Source: Gracilibacillus salitolerans
GTDB taxonomy: Bacteria > Bacillota > Bacilli > Bacillales > Amphibacillaceae
Length of the DNA: 64,000 bases
Assembly (NCBI RefSeq): GCF_009650095.1
Contig: NZ_CP045915.1
Coordinates: 744,001 to 808,000, forward strand
Direction: 5' to 3'
The notes under the pieces are model-generated. The model was not told where the DNA came from and searched no databases. It worked only from the letters and a program-made list of their open reading frames with translations. The translations under genes and the position numbers were made by a program. Numbering within the stretch: the stretch's first letter is position 1; every line of letters begins with the position of its first letter. Below, in pieces: positions 47,540 to 57,221 of this stretch.

Positions 47540-48568
47540 ATGAGTGATATTTATAAAGATGCAGGTGTCGATGTCAACGCCGGCTATAAAGCAGTCGACT
47601 TAATGAAAAAACATATCGCGAATACCAATCGCCCTGAAGTAATCGGTGGTGTAGGTGCTTTTGCAGGCCTTTTCGATATCAGTAAATTCTCTTATGAAGA
47701 ACCAGTATTAGTCTCTGGAACAGATGGAGTCGGAACAAAGTTGAAACTTGCTTTCACCATGGATAAACATGATACAGTTGGAATTGATTTAGTGGCAATG
47801 TGTGTCAATGATATTGTTGCTCAAGGTGCTGATCCAATCTTTTTCTTAGATTATATTGCATGTGGGAAAAATCAACCGGAAAAAATCGAACAGATCGTAA
47901 AAGGCATAACAGATGGCTGTGTTCAATCCGATGCAGCACTTATCGGTGGTGAAACAGCTGAAATGCCAGGGATGTACGATGAGGATGAATATGATCTCGC
48001 AGGCTTTGTTGTTGGCATTGCGGATAAAAAGCAAATTATCACAGGTGATAAGATTGCATCCGGTGATAAAGTGATCGGACTTGCTTCATCAGGTGTTCAT
48101 TCTAACGGTTTTTCACTTGTTCGAAAAATTATCGAAGACAAAGGCTTAAGTTATCATGACGAAATTCCTGAGCTATCGACAACCTTAGGCGAGGCACTAT
48201 TACAGCCAACTAAAATTTATACAAAAGCGATTCAACAACTAAAGTTAGACCTTACGATTAAAGGGATCAGTCATGTCACAGGCGGCGGATTTTATGAAAA
48301 CTTACCACGTGCATTACCCGATAATCTTGGTGTGAAAATTCAGCAAGGGTCTTGGCAAAAACCTGCTATTTTTGATTATTTGCAAAAACAGGCAGATCTA
48401 AAAGAAGAAGATATGTACGGAGTCTTTAATATGGGTATCGGTATGGCCGTTATTCTCGAAGCACATGAAGCAGATATGGCTCTCCAATTATTAGAGGACA
48501 TTGGTGAAGAAGCATACGTCATCGGTGAAGTTATAGAAGAAACAGGGGTGACATTCTCCAATGACTAA
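47540..48568 (+). CDS. purM: AIR synthase (FGAM cyclo-ligase)
   Basis: 342 residues from ATG 47540, nine bases after AAGGAG; the open frame from 47486 is not preceded by a ribosome site. Motifs [61 protein letters not shown]. Closes the imidazole ring. purN begins inside its end. Confidence 0.97.
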   Translation: MSDIYKDAGVDVNAGYKAVDLMKKHIANTNRPEVIGGVGAFAGLFDISKFSYEEPVLVSGTDGVGTKLKLAFTMDKHDTVGIDLVAMCVNDIVAQGADPIFFLDYIACGKNQPEKIEQIVKGITDGCVQSDAALIGGETAEMPGMYDEDEYDLAGFVVGIADKKQIITGDKIASGDKVIGLASSGVHSNGFSLVRKIIEDKGLSYHDEIPELSTTLGEALLQPTKIYTKAIQQLKLDLTIKGISHVTGGGFYENLPRALPDNLGVKIQQGSWQKPAIFDYLQKQADLKEEDMYGVFNMGIGMAVILEAHEADMALQLLEDIGEEAYVIGEVIEETGVTFSND

Positions 48569-49133
48569 ATTAGCAGTATTTGCATCTGGTACCGGCAGTA
48601 ATTACAATGCGATTGTCGAAGCGGTCAAAAATGGTACACTAGATGCTGAGGTGTCGGTACTTGTTTGTGACAAGCCAAATGCGGAGGTAGTCGAAAAAGC
48701 CAAATTAAATGGAACGCCTGCCTTCGTATTTGATCCAAAACAATACCGAAATAAGCAGATGTTTGAAGCGAAAATTGTTGAGGTGTTGCAAGAAGAAAAG
48801 ATTGACCTTATTATCCTTGCAGGGTATATGCGAATGATTGGAAAGACGTTATTACGTCCTTTTGAAGGGAAAATCATCAATATCCATCCTTCGCTTTTAC
48901 CATCTTTTCCTGGACTGGACGCAATCGGACAAGCATTTGATGCTGGTGTGAAAGTGTCAGGGGTTACCGTGCATTATGTAGATGCTGGGATGGACACAGG
49001 AAAAATTATTGCTCAACAAGCAGTTGATGTACAAGACGGAAGCTCAAGAGATGAATTACAACATGCGATTCAGCAAGTAGAACATCAGCTTTATCCAGCT
49101 ACGATTCAAAAACTGATCACGAGAGGAGAATAA
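48561..49133 (+). CDS. purN: GAR transformylase (10-formyl-THF dependent)
   Basis: 190 residues from ATG 48561, overlapping purM by 8 bases. [16 protein letters not shown] at the start, [26 protein letters not shown] with the catalytic Asn/His, and [14 protein letters not shown] with the catalytic Asp. Folate-dependent formyl transfer to GAR. Confidence 0.97.
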   Translation: MTKLAVFASGTGSNYNAIVEAVKNGTLDAEVSVLVCDKPNAEVVEKAKLNGTPAFVFDPKQYRNKQMFEAKIVEVLQEEKIDLIILAGYMRMIGKTLLRPFEGKIINIHPSLLPSFPGLDAIGQAFDAGVKVSGVTVHYVDAGMDTGKIIAQQAVDVQDGSSRDELQHAIQQVEHQLYPATIQKLITRGE

Positions 49134-49135
49134 CG

Positions 49136-50671
49136 TTGAAAAAACGTGCATTACTAAGTGTTTCTAACAAAAGTAATTTAGTACCTTTTGCAGAGGGACT
49201 AGGTAAATTAGGTTATGAATTAATCTCAACAGGTGGGACGTTAAGAGCATTACAAGATGCTGGTTTACCTGCAAAAGGTGTTTCCGAAATCACCAACTTT
49301 GATGAAATTTTGGATGGTCGTGTAAAAACATTACACCCATATATTCACGCAGGACTTCTTGCTCGCCGTGATCAAGAATCTCATGTGAAGCAATTGCAAG
49401 AACGTGATATTGCACCGATTGATGTTGTCGTTGTAAATCTTTATCCATTTAAAGAAACGATTGCGAAAGAAGATGTAACAGAAGAAGATGCGATCGAAAA
49501 TATTGATATCGGCGGTCCAACGATGCTGCGCTCTGCATCGAAAAATTTCCGTGATGTCACTGTAGTCGTCGATCCTTCTGATTATGATGCAGTGTTAGAA
49601 AACTTAGGAAACAATGGTGGAACGGTTGAATTCCGTAAACAATTAGCTGCAAAAGTGTTCCGTCATACAGCAAACTATGACGCAATGATTGCCAATTATT
49701 TTGTAACTATTACTGATGAAGAGGACCCGGAAACATTCACCCAAACATTTGAAAAAGTACAATCCCTTCGCTATGGAGAAAACCCGCACCAACAGGCTGC
49801 GTTCTATAAAGAAGGAAATGTTAAAGGTGCTTCGATTGCCAATGCGAAACAATTACATGGTAAAGAATTATCGTATAACAACATCCAGGATGCTAATGCC
49901 GCTTTAGAGGTGGTGCTTGAATTCCCTGAACGACCAGCAGCAGTAGCTGTGAAGCATATGAACCCTTGTGGTGTAGGTGTCGGTGATACGATTTCTGATG
50001 CCTTCCAAAAAGCATATGCCGCTGATCCGGTCTCGATTTTTGGTGGAATTGTTGCACTAAACCATGAAGTGGACGAAGCAACTGCCAACCAACTAAAAGA
50101 AATTTTCTTGGAAATCGTAATTGCACCAAGCTTTTCTGAAAAAGCCTTTGAGATCTTAACCGTGAAAAAGAACATCCGTTTACTGGAAACACCAATGCAA
50201 GTAAACGAAGACGACACGAAAAAAGTAGTCAGTGTAATCGGTGGACTACTTGTTCAAGACCGTGATAATGGTAAAGTGTTAGCGGAAGATATAGAAGTCG
50301 CGACTGATCGTAAACCTGATGCAAAAGAAATCGATGAGCTTCTTTTCGCATGGAAAGTAGTAAAACACGTGAAATCTAATGCGATCGTTGTTGCAAAAGG
50401 GGACCAGACGCTTGGCGTAGGCGCTGGGCAAATGAACCGTGTTGGTGCTGCAGGCATTGCCTTTGAACAAGCAGGAGAAAAAGCACAAGGTGCCGTAATG
50501 GCATCAGACGCCTTCTTCCCAATGCCAGACACAGTAGAAAATGCAGCAAAAGCAGGCATCAAAGCGATCATCCAACCAGGTGGTTCCAAGCGTGATCAAG
50601 ACTCCATTGATGAATGTAATAAACATGGAATCGCTATGGTATTCACTAAGATGCGTCACTTCAAGCATTAA
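49136..50671 (+). CDS. purH: Bifunctional AICAR transformylase / IMP cyclohydrolase
   Basis: 511 residues from TTG 49136 with GAGGAGA upstream. N-terminal cyclohydrolase domain ([29 protein letters not shown]), C-terminal transformylase domain ([24 protein letters not shown] with catalytic Lys-His). Makes IMP. A hairpin with T-run separates it from purD. Confidence 0.97.
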   Translation: MKKRALLSVSNKSNLVPFAEGLGKLGYELISTGGTLRALQDAGLPAKGVSEITNFDEILDGRVKTLHPYIHAGLLARRDQESHVKQLQERDIAPIDVVVVNLYPFKETIAKEDVTEEDAIENIDIGGPTMLRSASKNFRDVTVVVDPSDYDAVLENLGNNGGTVEFRKQLAAKVFRHTANYDAMIANYFVTITDEEDPETFTQTFEKVQSLRYGENPHQQAAFYKEGNVKGASIANAKQLHGKELSYNNIQDANAALEVVLEFPERPAAVAVKHMNPCGVGVGDTISDAFQKAYAADPVSIFGGIVALNHEVDEATANQLKEIFLEIVIAPSFSEKAFEILTVKKNIRLLETPMQVNEDDTKKVVSVIGGLLVQDRDNGKVLAEDIEVATDRKPDAKEIDELLFAWKVVKHVKSNAIVVAKGDQTLGVGAGQMNRVGAAGIAFEQAGEKAQGAVMASDAFFPMPDTVENAAKAGIKAIIQPGGSKRDQDSIDECNKHGIAMVFTKMRHFKH

Positions 50672-50679
50672 GATGTAGA

Positions 50680-50708
50680 GGATTCTCAACAAGTTGAGAA
50701 TCCTTTTT
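50680..50708 (+). terminator. Terminator-like hairpin between purH and purD
   Basis: A perfect 11-bp stem GGATTCTCAAC / GTTGAGAATCC (50680-50690 with 50693-50703) is followed directly by TTTTT. It looks like a full intrinsic terminator inside the pur operon, so purD may be transcribed at a reduced level or from its own promoter. Confidence 0.75.
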
Positions 50709-50752
50709 CGCAATAAATATCTTCTCATTTTTGCAATAATAAGGAGGCTCCC

Positions 50753-52009
50753 ATGAAAGTATTAGTAATTGGCGGCGGTGGTCGCGAGCATATCATCGTC
50801 AAAAAATTAAAGATGAGCAAGCGTGTAACAGAAATTTTTGCCGCACCCGGAAACGGCGGTATTTCACAAGATGCAACATGTGTGCCAATTAAAGATGATG
50901 CAATAGAAGAATTAGTCGCTTTTGCACAAAAAGAACAAATCGATTGGACAATTGTAGGCCCTGAAGTTCCCTTAACTAAAGGTGTAGTAGATGCTTTTCG
51001 TGAAAAAAATCTAAAAGTATTCGGTCCTAAAAAAGACGCTGCTCTTATTGAGGGAAGTAAAGATTTTGCCAAAGCATTTATGAAACAATATAATATCCCG
51101 ACTGCCAAATACAAGACATTTACCGATGTTGAAAAAGCAAAAGCATATATACAACAAGAGGGTGCACCGATTGTTATTAAAGCAGATGGACTTGCCGCTG
51201 GAAAAGGTGTTGTCGTTGCAATGACAGAACAACAAGCTCTAGACGCAGTGGAGAACATGTTGATTGACAATAAATTCGGTGAAGCCGGAAGCAGAGTGGT
51301 TATCGAAGAATATTTAGAAGGAAAAGAGTTCTCCCTTTTTGCTTTTGTTGATGGTGAAAATGTTTATCCAATGGTACCTGCGCGTGATCATAAGCGTGCC
51401 TATGACAATGATGAAGGTCCAAATACAGGTGGTATGGGTGCTTTTTCTCCAGTACCAGATTTAGATCCGAAGCATGTAGAATTTACCATTGAAAAAATAC
51501 TCAAGCCTGTTGCCAAAGGAATGAAAAAAGAAGGACGTACCTATACCGGAGTCCTTTATGGCGGTTTGATTGAGACGAAAGAAGGGCCAAAAGTAATCGA
51601 ATTTAATGCGCGATTCGGTGATCCGGAAACCCAAGTGGTATTGCCTCTTCTTGAAAATGACCTTATCCAAGTAATCGAAGACGTAACTGCAGGAAAAGAT
51701 CCACAATTAAAATGGAAGAAGGGCTATGCGATAGGGACAGTAGTTGCTTCAAAGGGTTATCCCGGTTCATATGCTAAAAATGTGGTGCTTCCAGATCTTG
51801 CGGCAGATGATCAGGTCTATGTGATCCACGCCGGAACCGGCCAATCGGAAAATGGCTCATTCTATTCTACAGGCGGTCGTGTTCTTTTAGTAGGTTCGAT
51901 TCAGAACAGCCCGGAACAAGCACAGAAAGAGATTTATCAATATTTGGAACGATTTGATGACACCGACGACTTTTTCTACCGAAAAGATATTGGATTCTCC
52001 AGACAATAA
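50753..52009 (+). CDS. purD: Phosphoribosylamine-glycine ligase (GAR synthetase)
   Basis: 418 residues behind AAGGAGG. ATP-grasp: VIGGGGREHIIVKKL at the start, KADGLAAGKGVVVA, DHKRAYDNDEGPNTGGMGAFSP, EFNARFGDPETQVVLP. Joins phosphoribosylamine to glycine. Last pur gene, as in B. subtilis, but 81 bp after purH with a hairpin between. Confidence 0.97.
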   Translation: MKVLVIGGGGREHIIVKKLKMSKRVTEIFAAPGNGGISQDATCVPIKDDAIEELVAFAQKEQIDWTIVGPEVPLTKGVVDAFREKNLKVFGPKKDAALIEGSKDFAKAFMKQYNIPTAKYKTFTDVEKAKAYIQQEGAPIVIKADGLAAGKGVVVAMTEQQALDAVENMLIDNKFGEAGSRVVIEEYLEGKEFSLFAFVDGENVYPMVPARDHKRAYDNDEGPNTGGMGAFSPVPDLDPKHVEFTIEKILKPVAKGMKKEGRTYTGVLYGGLIETKEGPKVIEFNARFGDPETQVVLPLLENDLIQVIEDVTAGKDPQLKWKKGYAIGTVVASKGYPGSYAKNVVLPDLAADDQVYVIHAGTGQSENGSFYSTGGRVLLVGSIQNSPEQAQKEIYQYLERFDDTDDFFYRKDIGFSRQ

Positions 52010-52026
52010 ATATTCCACCTAAAGGG

Positions 52027-52062
52027 AAAGCTACTATTCATTACAGAATTAGTAGCTTTTTC
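52027..52062 (+). terminator. Terminator after purD
   Basis: AAAGCTACTA / TAGTAGCTTT (52027-52036 with 52050-52059), then TTT. Confidence 0.8.
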
Positions 52063-52098
52063 TTGAATTAATGTACTTACAAAAGTATAATTACTTAC
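52063..52098 (+). promoter_or_regulatory. Promoter of the catE-like gene
   Basis: TTGAAT (52063-52068), a 17-bp spacer, TATAAT (52086-52091). ACTTAC occurs at 52075-52080 in the spacer and again at 52093-52098 after the -10; the same hexamer starts one of the yceI-promoter palindromes at 5021. A possible HxlR-type site. Confidence 0.55.
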
Positions 52099-52125
52099 AT
52101 ATAATAACCTGAAAGGGGAATACAA

Positions 52126-52974
52126 ATGAAATTTCATCGAAAACCGATTACATTTGTCAGCAATGTCACCATAAAAGTACAGGACTTAGATAGATCGATT
52201 GCCTTTTATCAAAAAGTCATCGGATTTGATATATTAGAAAAAAACAAAACAACAGCTGAGCTAACCACAGATGGTACGACAAGTATTCTTACATTGGAAC
52301 AACCCGAAAACGTTGAGCCAAAACAGGGACGTACAACAGGTTTATATCATTTTGCTATATTATTACCGACAAGAAAGGATCTCGCAAACTTTGTATTTTA
52401 CAGTATAGATGTTGGTTTACCTTTGGCATCGTCTGATCATTTAGTAAGTGAAGCATTATACTTCTCAGATCCAGACGGAAATGGAATTGAAGTATATCGT
52501 GACAGAGATCCCGCTGGATGGACATGGCAAGGTGATCAAGTGGAAATGGCTGTTGACCCATTAGATTTTGAGGACCTCTTAAAAGAAGGAGAAAAAGGTG
52601 CATGGCAAGGACTACCGAAAGAGACAGTGATGGGGCATATTCACCTTCACGTTGCAGAGATGGAGAATACCAAGCATTTTTATGAAACAGGATTAGGTTT
52701 TGAAACGGTATCCCAATTCGGTAAGCAAGCATTATTTATTTCGACAGGGAAATACCATCATCACATAGGCTTGAACACATGGAATGGAGTAGGTGCCCCT
52801 ATGCCATCAGAAAATAGTGTCGGTTTACAATCTTATACGATCACCTATCCAACAAAAGAAGCAGTCCATCATACGGTTCAAAATTTGAAAGCAATTGGTG
52901 CTTCTGTTGAGGAAGAAGAAAACCAAACTATTACGAAAGATCCGTCAGGGAATAAAATTATTATTACCTCTTAA
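52126..52974 (+). CDS. catE: Catechol 2,3-dioxygenase-like VOC protein (CatE type)
   Basis: 282 residues behind GAAAGGGG. Two vicinal-oxygen-chelate domains: TFVSNVTIKVQDLDRSIAFYQ plus YHFAILLPTRKDL, and GHIHLHVAEMENTKHFYE plus HHHIGLNTWNG; metal ligands of type His-His-Glu are in DPDGNGIEVYRDR and the second domain. Matches B. subtilis CatE (YfiE), an extradiol dioxygenase that removes toxic catechols under YodB/CatR control. The HxlR regulator at 5131 is a candidate controller. It interrupts the purD-yerA order of B. subtilis. Confidence 0.8.
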   Translation: MKFHRKPITFVSNVTIKVQDLDRSIAFYQKVIGFDILEKNKTTAELTTDGTTSILTLEQPENVEPKQGRTTGLYHFAILLPTRKDLANFVFYSIDVGLPLASSDHLVSEALYFSDPDGNGIEVYRDRDPAGWTWQGDQVEMAVDPLDFEDLLKEGEKGAWQGLPKETVMGHIHLHVAEMENTKHFYETGLGFETVSQFGKQALFISTGKYHHHIGLNTWNGVGAPMPSENSVGLQSYTITYPTKEAVHHTVQNLKAIGASVEEEENQTITKDPSGNKIIITS

Positions 52975-53038
52975 AAAATGGAATTTCGAGATCACCAAGC
53001 TAGCTAAGCGCTTTTCTAAGTGAAATATCCGGATAAAC

Positions 53039-53065
53039 AGTCCATAAGAATGAATCTTATGGACT
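53039..53065. repeat. Hairpin after catE-like gene
   Basis: A perfect 11-bp stem AGTCCATAAGA / TCTTATGGACT with a 5-nt loop and no T-run; a weak terminator or another element. Confidence 0.5.
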
Positions 53066-53195
53066 GAAATTTGCATGAAATTCTTTTTCTACTACTCCAC
53101 ATATGTAAAACTTCTTCAAATAAATCAATCGAATAAAAGTAAGACACCAAATTGTTACCAAATTATCGTATAATTGTAAAAAGGAGGATCTCATT

Positions 53196-54125
53196 ATGCG
53201 AAAAGTTTTAATAGCACTTAGTTGTATGATCGTTCTATCGATTATCTTATCGATTTTTTATGAGCAAAGTCGTGAGCCAGTTCCTTTACCTTTATATAAT
53301 GTTGAACAGAACCAACAACAAGAAGAAAGCAATACACCAGAAGAAAAAGATCCATTAGTTCCGATAAATGTGGAGGACAAAATAGGTTACAGTCTTCAAA
53401 ATGATGCATTGCAAATTACTTATGATGACGGTAATACATGGGCGCCTGTTCCTATCGAAAAAGATTTACTCTTCCAAGGAGAGTATCAAGGCAATAAAAC
53501 AGAATTAATCGATAATAGTTTTATTCTAACAGAAAACGATGCTGCTTTTCTTTATTCGAATGGAGGAGTACAGGTGATCTATTCACAGAATCAGGGGCAT
53601 ACCTGGGAAGAGAGCATTGTAGTAAATGGGGTTCCTGCCATCAGATTCAGAAAAATAGAATTCCTTGATGATCAATTCTGGTATGTTATTTTTTCTACCG
53701 ATCGAACGATGTCAGCGGAGGGATCGTTGATATACATATCTACCAATCAAGGCGAAAGCTGGGAATCTATCAATATGCCTGACACAACAAGACTAGTAGC
53801 GGATGGTGGCTTTGTTGATGAGGAGACAGGCTTTATGTCTTACGGTACGATTAACCCTGAGGAGCCAGATTTATATGTGACAAACGACCAAGGTGAAACA
53901 TGGGAACGGGCAGTATTTGATATTCCTTCTCAATATGCTAGAGTCTTTGTCATTGCCAAAGCGCCATTTAAAGAAGAAGATCACCTCGCGTTAATAATGG
54001 ATCAAGGACCTAATGGTGATTACTACCGAGACGGATTGATTAGAGCAAAATTCATTTCAACAGATAATGGAAATACATGGGAATTTGCAGAGGAGGTAGA
54101 ACCGGAAAATGAAGAAGTGGGCTAA
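53196..54125 (+). CDS. Membrane-anchored Asp-box (BNR-repeat) protein
   Basis: 309 residues behind AAGGAGG. N-terminal signal-anchor (about residues 3-22) without a lipobox, a Gln/Glu-rich linker, then a propeller-like domain with five Asp-box motifs of type S/T-x-D/N-x-G-x-T/S-W at 76-82, 130-137, 182-189, 229-236 and 288-295. Asp boxes mark sialidases, sortilin-type and photosystem-assembly (YCF48) propellers. No sialidase arginine triad seen, so no enzyme is claimed. It overlaps the next gene by 17 bases. Confidence 0.7.
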   Translation: MRKVLIALSCMIVLSIILSIFYEQSREPVPLPLYNVEQNQQQEESNTPEEKDPLVPINVEDKIGYSLQNDALQITYDDGNTWAPVPIEKDLLFQGEYQGNKTELIDNSFILTENDAAFLYSNGGVQVIYSQNQGHTWEESIVVNGVPAIRFRKIEFLDDQFWYVIFSTDRTMSAEGSLIYISTNQGESWESINMPDTTRLVADGGFVDEETGFMSYGTINPEEPDLYVTNDQGETWERAVFDIPSQYARVFVIAKAPFKEEDHLALIMDQGPNGDYYRDGLIRAKFISTDNGNTWEFAEEVEPENEEVG

Positions 54126-54975
54126 GTGGATCGGGATCAGCTTGTTTTTAATTGCTATTGCATTTAGCGTATTGCAAATTGGCAGTTTAATTGTTCAGTC
54201 ACGTTATCAGGCGGAATACATTGATAACCGTTTATTTTATGTCTTTAATATGATCATTGCCATTAGTCTAGCGATAAGCCTGTTGTTACTACTATCATTT
54301 AAGAAAATAGCAAATAGTATTCTTGTAGCGATAGCGATATTAATCATTACCGTAAATGGTTATTTGATGTATCAAAGTAATCAAACGATTGAAAATATCA
54401 CAAGTATCTCACCAGATACGAAGCAAATCTTCTCCCTGAAGAAAAATACCGACACGAATGAAGCAATCTATTATCGCAGTTATTACCGGATATTAGCTCG
54501 TCCGAAAGAAGCATTACCAAATCCAATTGCTAAAGAAGGAGAGATAAAATGGTTAGCGGATGATATTGCTGTTTTTACGTATGGAGATAACCAGGAACAT
54601 ATTCAGCAATTTGTAGGTACATATGGTGATCGAAATGAGAGCTCATCCTATTCTTATGTTGGAGCTCAAATTCATGGGCAGTGGGATGGGGAGAATACGA
54701 GAGTGACTGCTAGTTCGGAAGGCATTACGATTGTTCATCAGGATGACCGCCATGTGTTTGAATGGGAACAGGTGCACCAATACGGAACATTGGCTATTGT
54801 GTTAGAGGAAAATAATGGAGCGGCATGGACGATTGCATTAGGCGATGATTTTTACTTTGATCAAAACACAACAGATCCTCCTACTGGTGAAATACTTTTA
54901 TACAGAGCAACGCTTGCAGATAATGAAGCAATCCCATTAAAATACCAAGGAGAAGCACATTCTATGATAGAATGA
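54109..54975 (+). CDS. Membrane protein of unknown function, partner of the Asp-box protein
   Basis: 288 residues from ATG 54109, inside the end of the upstream gene with GAGGAGG about 14 bases before it. Three hydrophobic helices in the first 105 residues (about 7-25, 43-63, 67-86), then an extracytoplasmic beta-rich domain (KQIFSLKKNTDTNEAIYYRSYYRILARPKE, WLADDIAVFTYGDN, DRHVFEWEQVHQYGTLAIVLEENNGAAWTIALGDDFYF). No family recognised. The overlap suggests it works with the Asp-box protein at the cell surface. Confidence 0.6.
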   Translation: MKKWAKWIGISLFLIAIAFSVLQIGSLIVQSRYQAEYIDNRLFYVFNMIIAISLAISLLLLLSFKKIANSILVAIAILIITVNGYLMYQSNQTIENITSISPDTKQIFSLKKNTDTNEAIYYRSYYRILARPKEALPNPIAKEGEIKWLADDIAVFTYGDNQEHIQQFVGTYGDRNESSSYSYVGAQIHGQWDGENTRVTASSEGITIVHQDDRHVFEWEQVHQYGTLAIVLEENNGAAWTIALGDDFYFDQNTTDPPTGEILLYRATLADNEAIPLKYQGEAHSMIE

Positions 54976-55009
54976 ACGAAACAGCATGTATTTAATATCA
55001 CAAAATGAA

Positions 55010-55154
55010 ACAAAATCCATATAGTTTTTATCGAGGTAGAAGCATTACCACAGTGAAGACGTCATAAACGTCAGGTTGATCAGGATTATCAGGTATTCCT
55101 CGACTGGTTAGAAACACATTTCTATAAAACTGATTTTGTTAAAAAAGGAGTTTA
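55010..55154 (+). pseudogene. Possible remnant of a short gene upstream of moaB
   Basis: The 182-bp gap holds two frames that together read like one protein broken by a frameshift: MKQNPYSFYRGRSITTVKT, then HKRQVDQDYQVFLDWLETHF with YKTDFVKKGV in another frame. The second part ends over the moaB ribosome site. No family recognised; it may be chance. Confidence 0.25.
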
Positions 55155-55157
55155 ATC

Positions 55158-55676
55158 ATGTCACAAGCACACAAAGCAGAAGCACCTCAAACAGTAAGAT
55201 GTAAAATCATTACCGTCAGCGATACACGAACAAAAGATACCGATAAAAGTGGTAAACTGATGCATCAGTATTTAGAAGGACATAATCACCAAGTCAATGC
55301 TTATAATATCGTGAAAGATGAACAGATGGAAATCCAACAAGCGATAGAAGAGGGTATTCAGCAGTCTGACATTGATGCGATCTTAATCAATGGTGGTACA
55401 GGCATCGCCAAACGAGATGTGACAATCGAAGTAGTTGAGAATATGCTAGATAAAGAAATACCTGGATTCGGAGAAATTTTTCGGATGCTTAGTTACACAG
55501 AAGATATCGGTTCAGCAGCAATCCTTTCCCGTGCAACAGCAGGTGTCGTACAGGATAAAGCCGTTTTTGCAACGCCAGGATCTTCTGGTGCCGTAAAATT
55601 AGCGATGGAAAAATTGATTATTCCAGAATTAGGACATGTTATGAGGGAGATTAATAAGGATTTATCACGGAACTAA
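55158..55676 (+). CDS. moaB: Molybdenum cofactor biosynthesis protein B
   Basis: 172 residues behind AAAAAAGGAG. MoaB/MogA/MoeA-type fold: CKIITVSDTRTKDTDKSG, ILINGGTGIAKRDVTIEV with the conserved GGTG and RDVT motifs, IGSAAILSRATAGV, FATPGSSGAVKLAME. Adenylylates molybdopterin (as for MogA homologues in the family). The moaC and modAB genes 1-2 kb downstream concern the same pathway, separated by the nucleotidyltransferase pair. Confidence 0.92.
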   Translation: MSQAHKAEAPQTVRCKIITVSDTRTKDTDKSGKLMHQYLEGHNHQVNAYNIVKDEQMEIQQAIEEGIQQSDIDAILINGGTGIAKRDVTIEVVENMLDKEIPGFGEIFRMLSYTEDIGSAAILSRATAGVVQDKAVFATPGSSGAVKLAMEKLIIPELGHVMREINKDLSRN

Positions 55677-55716
55677 TCGTCCGTAACACCCCCCACTGAG
55701 GGAAGTCTCACTTTAA
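55672..55716. repeat. Dispersed repeat, GTCCGTAAC family
   Basis: ACTAATCGTCCGTAACACCC then CCCACTGAGGGAAGTCTCACTTTA overlaps the moaB stop; nearly the same sequence occurs at 60617-60666 and a diverged inverse copy at 32240-32287. Confidence 0.65.
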
Positions 55717-55777
55717 AGTATTGCTTATGCCTTTAAAGAATTGGGTATAATAGAAAAATAGAAAGGTGGTTAGGGTG

Positions 55778-56014
55778 ATGAGAAAAATGAGAATGGAAGA
55801 CTTGGAACAAAAAATTGAAGCAAATCGCAAACAAGCAAATGCTATTATCCGAGAATCTCGACCGCCAGGAAGAATAAAAAAATCCCGAACACGCAGTCTA
55901 GGAGAACGCGAAGCCTTAGATAAAATCGCAATAGCGAGATGGGAAAAAGCTGTTGCGGAAGGTAAAATAAAACGGATATCAAAAAGGAAAATGTATTATG
56001 ATTACCGTGAATGA
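55778..56014 (+). CDS. Small basic protein, upstream partner of a nucleotidyltransferase
   Basis: 78 residues from ATG 55778, eight bases after AAAGGTGG; ATG 55787 and 55793 are alternatives. Rich in Arg, Lys and Glu, predicted mainly helical (MEDLEQKIEANRKQANAIIRES; REALDKIAIARWEKAVAEGKIK; SKRKMYYDYRE). No recognised domain. It overlaps the nucleotidyltransferase gene by 17 bases. The size, the charge and the order (small gene first, overlap) fit the antitoxin half of a toxin-antitoxin pair; this is inference from layout only. TATAAT at 55746-55751 is a likely -10. Confidence 0.6.
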   Translation: MRKMRMEDLEQKIEANRKQANAIIRESRPPGRIKKSRTRSLGEREALDKIAIARWEKAVAEGKIKRISKRKMYYDYRE

Positions 56015-56564
56015 AATAAAACAGGTATTTCCTAAACTAAAGAAGCTATCAAAGTTTGAACGTCAAATCCAATTTGCAGCACTTATAACAGAATATATGA
56101 AAGCTAAAAACATTAAGCCAGTCATTGTGGGCGGACTTGCAGTTGAAATTTATACAAGAAATGACTATCAGACCCAGGATATTGATTTTGTTAGTGATGG
56201 ATGGGATAAGTTCAATTCAATACTTACTGATTTGGGTTTTATACGAACAGAACGCGAGTGGTACCACACTGATTTAGAAATAGCAGTGGAAGTCCCATCT
56301 AATGTTCTTGAAGGAAGTGAAGAACATATTGTGGAGTTAGAACTTCTCGATGGAAAAAATGTCTATGTTATTAGCGTGGAGGACATTATCATTCATCGAT
56401 TAGAAGGCATTGTCTTTTCTACGACTTATCCCAAGGAAGATGAAGATGATGAGTGGGCACACCGATTGTTTCTTATTCATAGAGATAATCTGGATCTCAC
56501 TTATTTAAAAGAACAGGCAGAAGCCACTAAAGTTTTGTCATTTATAAAAGAATGGATGAAATAA
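55998..56564 (+). CDS. Nucleotidyltransferase-fold protein (DUF6036/AbiEii-like)
   Basis: 188 residues from ATG 55998. Nucleotidyltransferase superfamily pattern: VIVGGLAVEIYTRNDYQTQDIDFV at residues 42-65, with the GG motif (45-46) and catalytic-type D-x-D (61-63), a further acidic strand (LEIAVEVPS), then VEDIIIHRLEGIV typical of minimal NTases of toxin or resistance type. It may transfer a nucleotide to a protein, tRNA or small molecule. The basic small protein encoded upstream is its likely partner. Placed between moaB and moaC, so acquired. A plain housekeeping NTase remains possible. Confidence 0.7.
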   Translation: MITVNEIKQVFPKLKKLSKFERQIQFAALITEYMKAKNIKPVIVGGLAVEIYTRNDYQTQDIDFVSDGWDKFNSILTDLGFIRTEREWYHTDLEIAVEVPSNVLEGSEEHIVELELLDGKNVYVISVEDIIIHRLEGIVFSTTYPKEDEDDEWAHRLFLIHRDNLDLTYLKEQAEATKVLSFIKEWMK

Positions 56565-56650
56565 CAAAAGTGTATAAAAATAATTCATTCTTTATCATGA
56601 AAGGTAGAGATATAAGTGAGGGGCAAAGAGAGAAGCCCTACTGATGCTTT

Positions 56651-57136
56651 CTACTCCTCTCTCTTATATATCCCACTTTTCCCACCAGTTTTTTTAAGTA
56701 AATAAGTCTGGCCAATTACCATTCCTTTATCAACTGCTTTACACATATCATAAATGGTTAATGCTGTAACAGAAGCAGCGGTTAAAGCTTCCATCTCCAC
56801 ACCGGTACTCCCTTTTGTCTTGGCTTCTACTGTTATTACTAACTCGTATGTATCCTCTTCGTTCTCCCAGTCAAATTGAATATTGATCCCACTTAACGGT
56901 AATGGATGACACATCGGAATAATAGTTGATGTTTGCTTTGCCGCCATAATCCCGGCCACTTGTGCTACGGAAAGGACATCCCCTTTGCCAATGGTTTGAT
57001 CAACAATTTTCGTATAGATTTCCTGATTTACCAAAATGCTTGAGCGGGCTATGGCGGTTCTACTCGTTACCTGTTTGTCTGTTATGTCCACCATTTTCGC
57101 TCTACCTTGTTCATTTATATGAGAAAATTCAGCCAT
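56651..57136 (-). CDS. moaC: Cyclic pyranopterin monophosphate synthase
   Basis: 161 residues from ATG 57136. Forms cPMP from the MoaA product. Motifs [16 protein letters not shown] at the start, [31 protein letters not shown] in the middle, [27 protein letters not shown] with the catalytic Lys/Asp region. Divergent from modA; opposite strand to moaB. moaA, moaD and moaE are not in the window. Confidence 0.95.
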   Translation of the reverse strand: MAEFSHINEQGRAKMVDITDKQVTSRTAIARSSILVNQEIYTKIVDQTIGKGDVLSVAQVAGIMAAKQTSTIIPMCHPLPLSGINIQFDWENEEDTYELVITVEAKTKGSTGVEMEALTAASVTALTIYDMCKAVDKGMVIGQTYLLKKTGGKSGIYKREE

Positions 57137-57221
57137 TTTATTCACCAACCTTCGCCATCATTATACTACAAAAAAACATGTTATAATAGAAAGATCATGA
57201 CAGGAAGGGTTACCGATAAAA

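Noticed and set aside
49804..50589. Several minus-strand frames over 100 codons inside purH
   Set aside because: Purine genes on the plus strand explain the region; these are reading-frame shadows.
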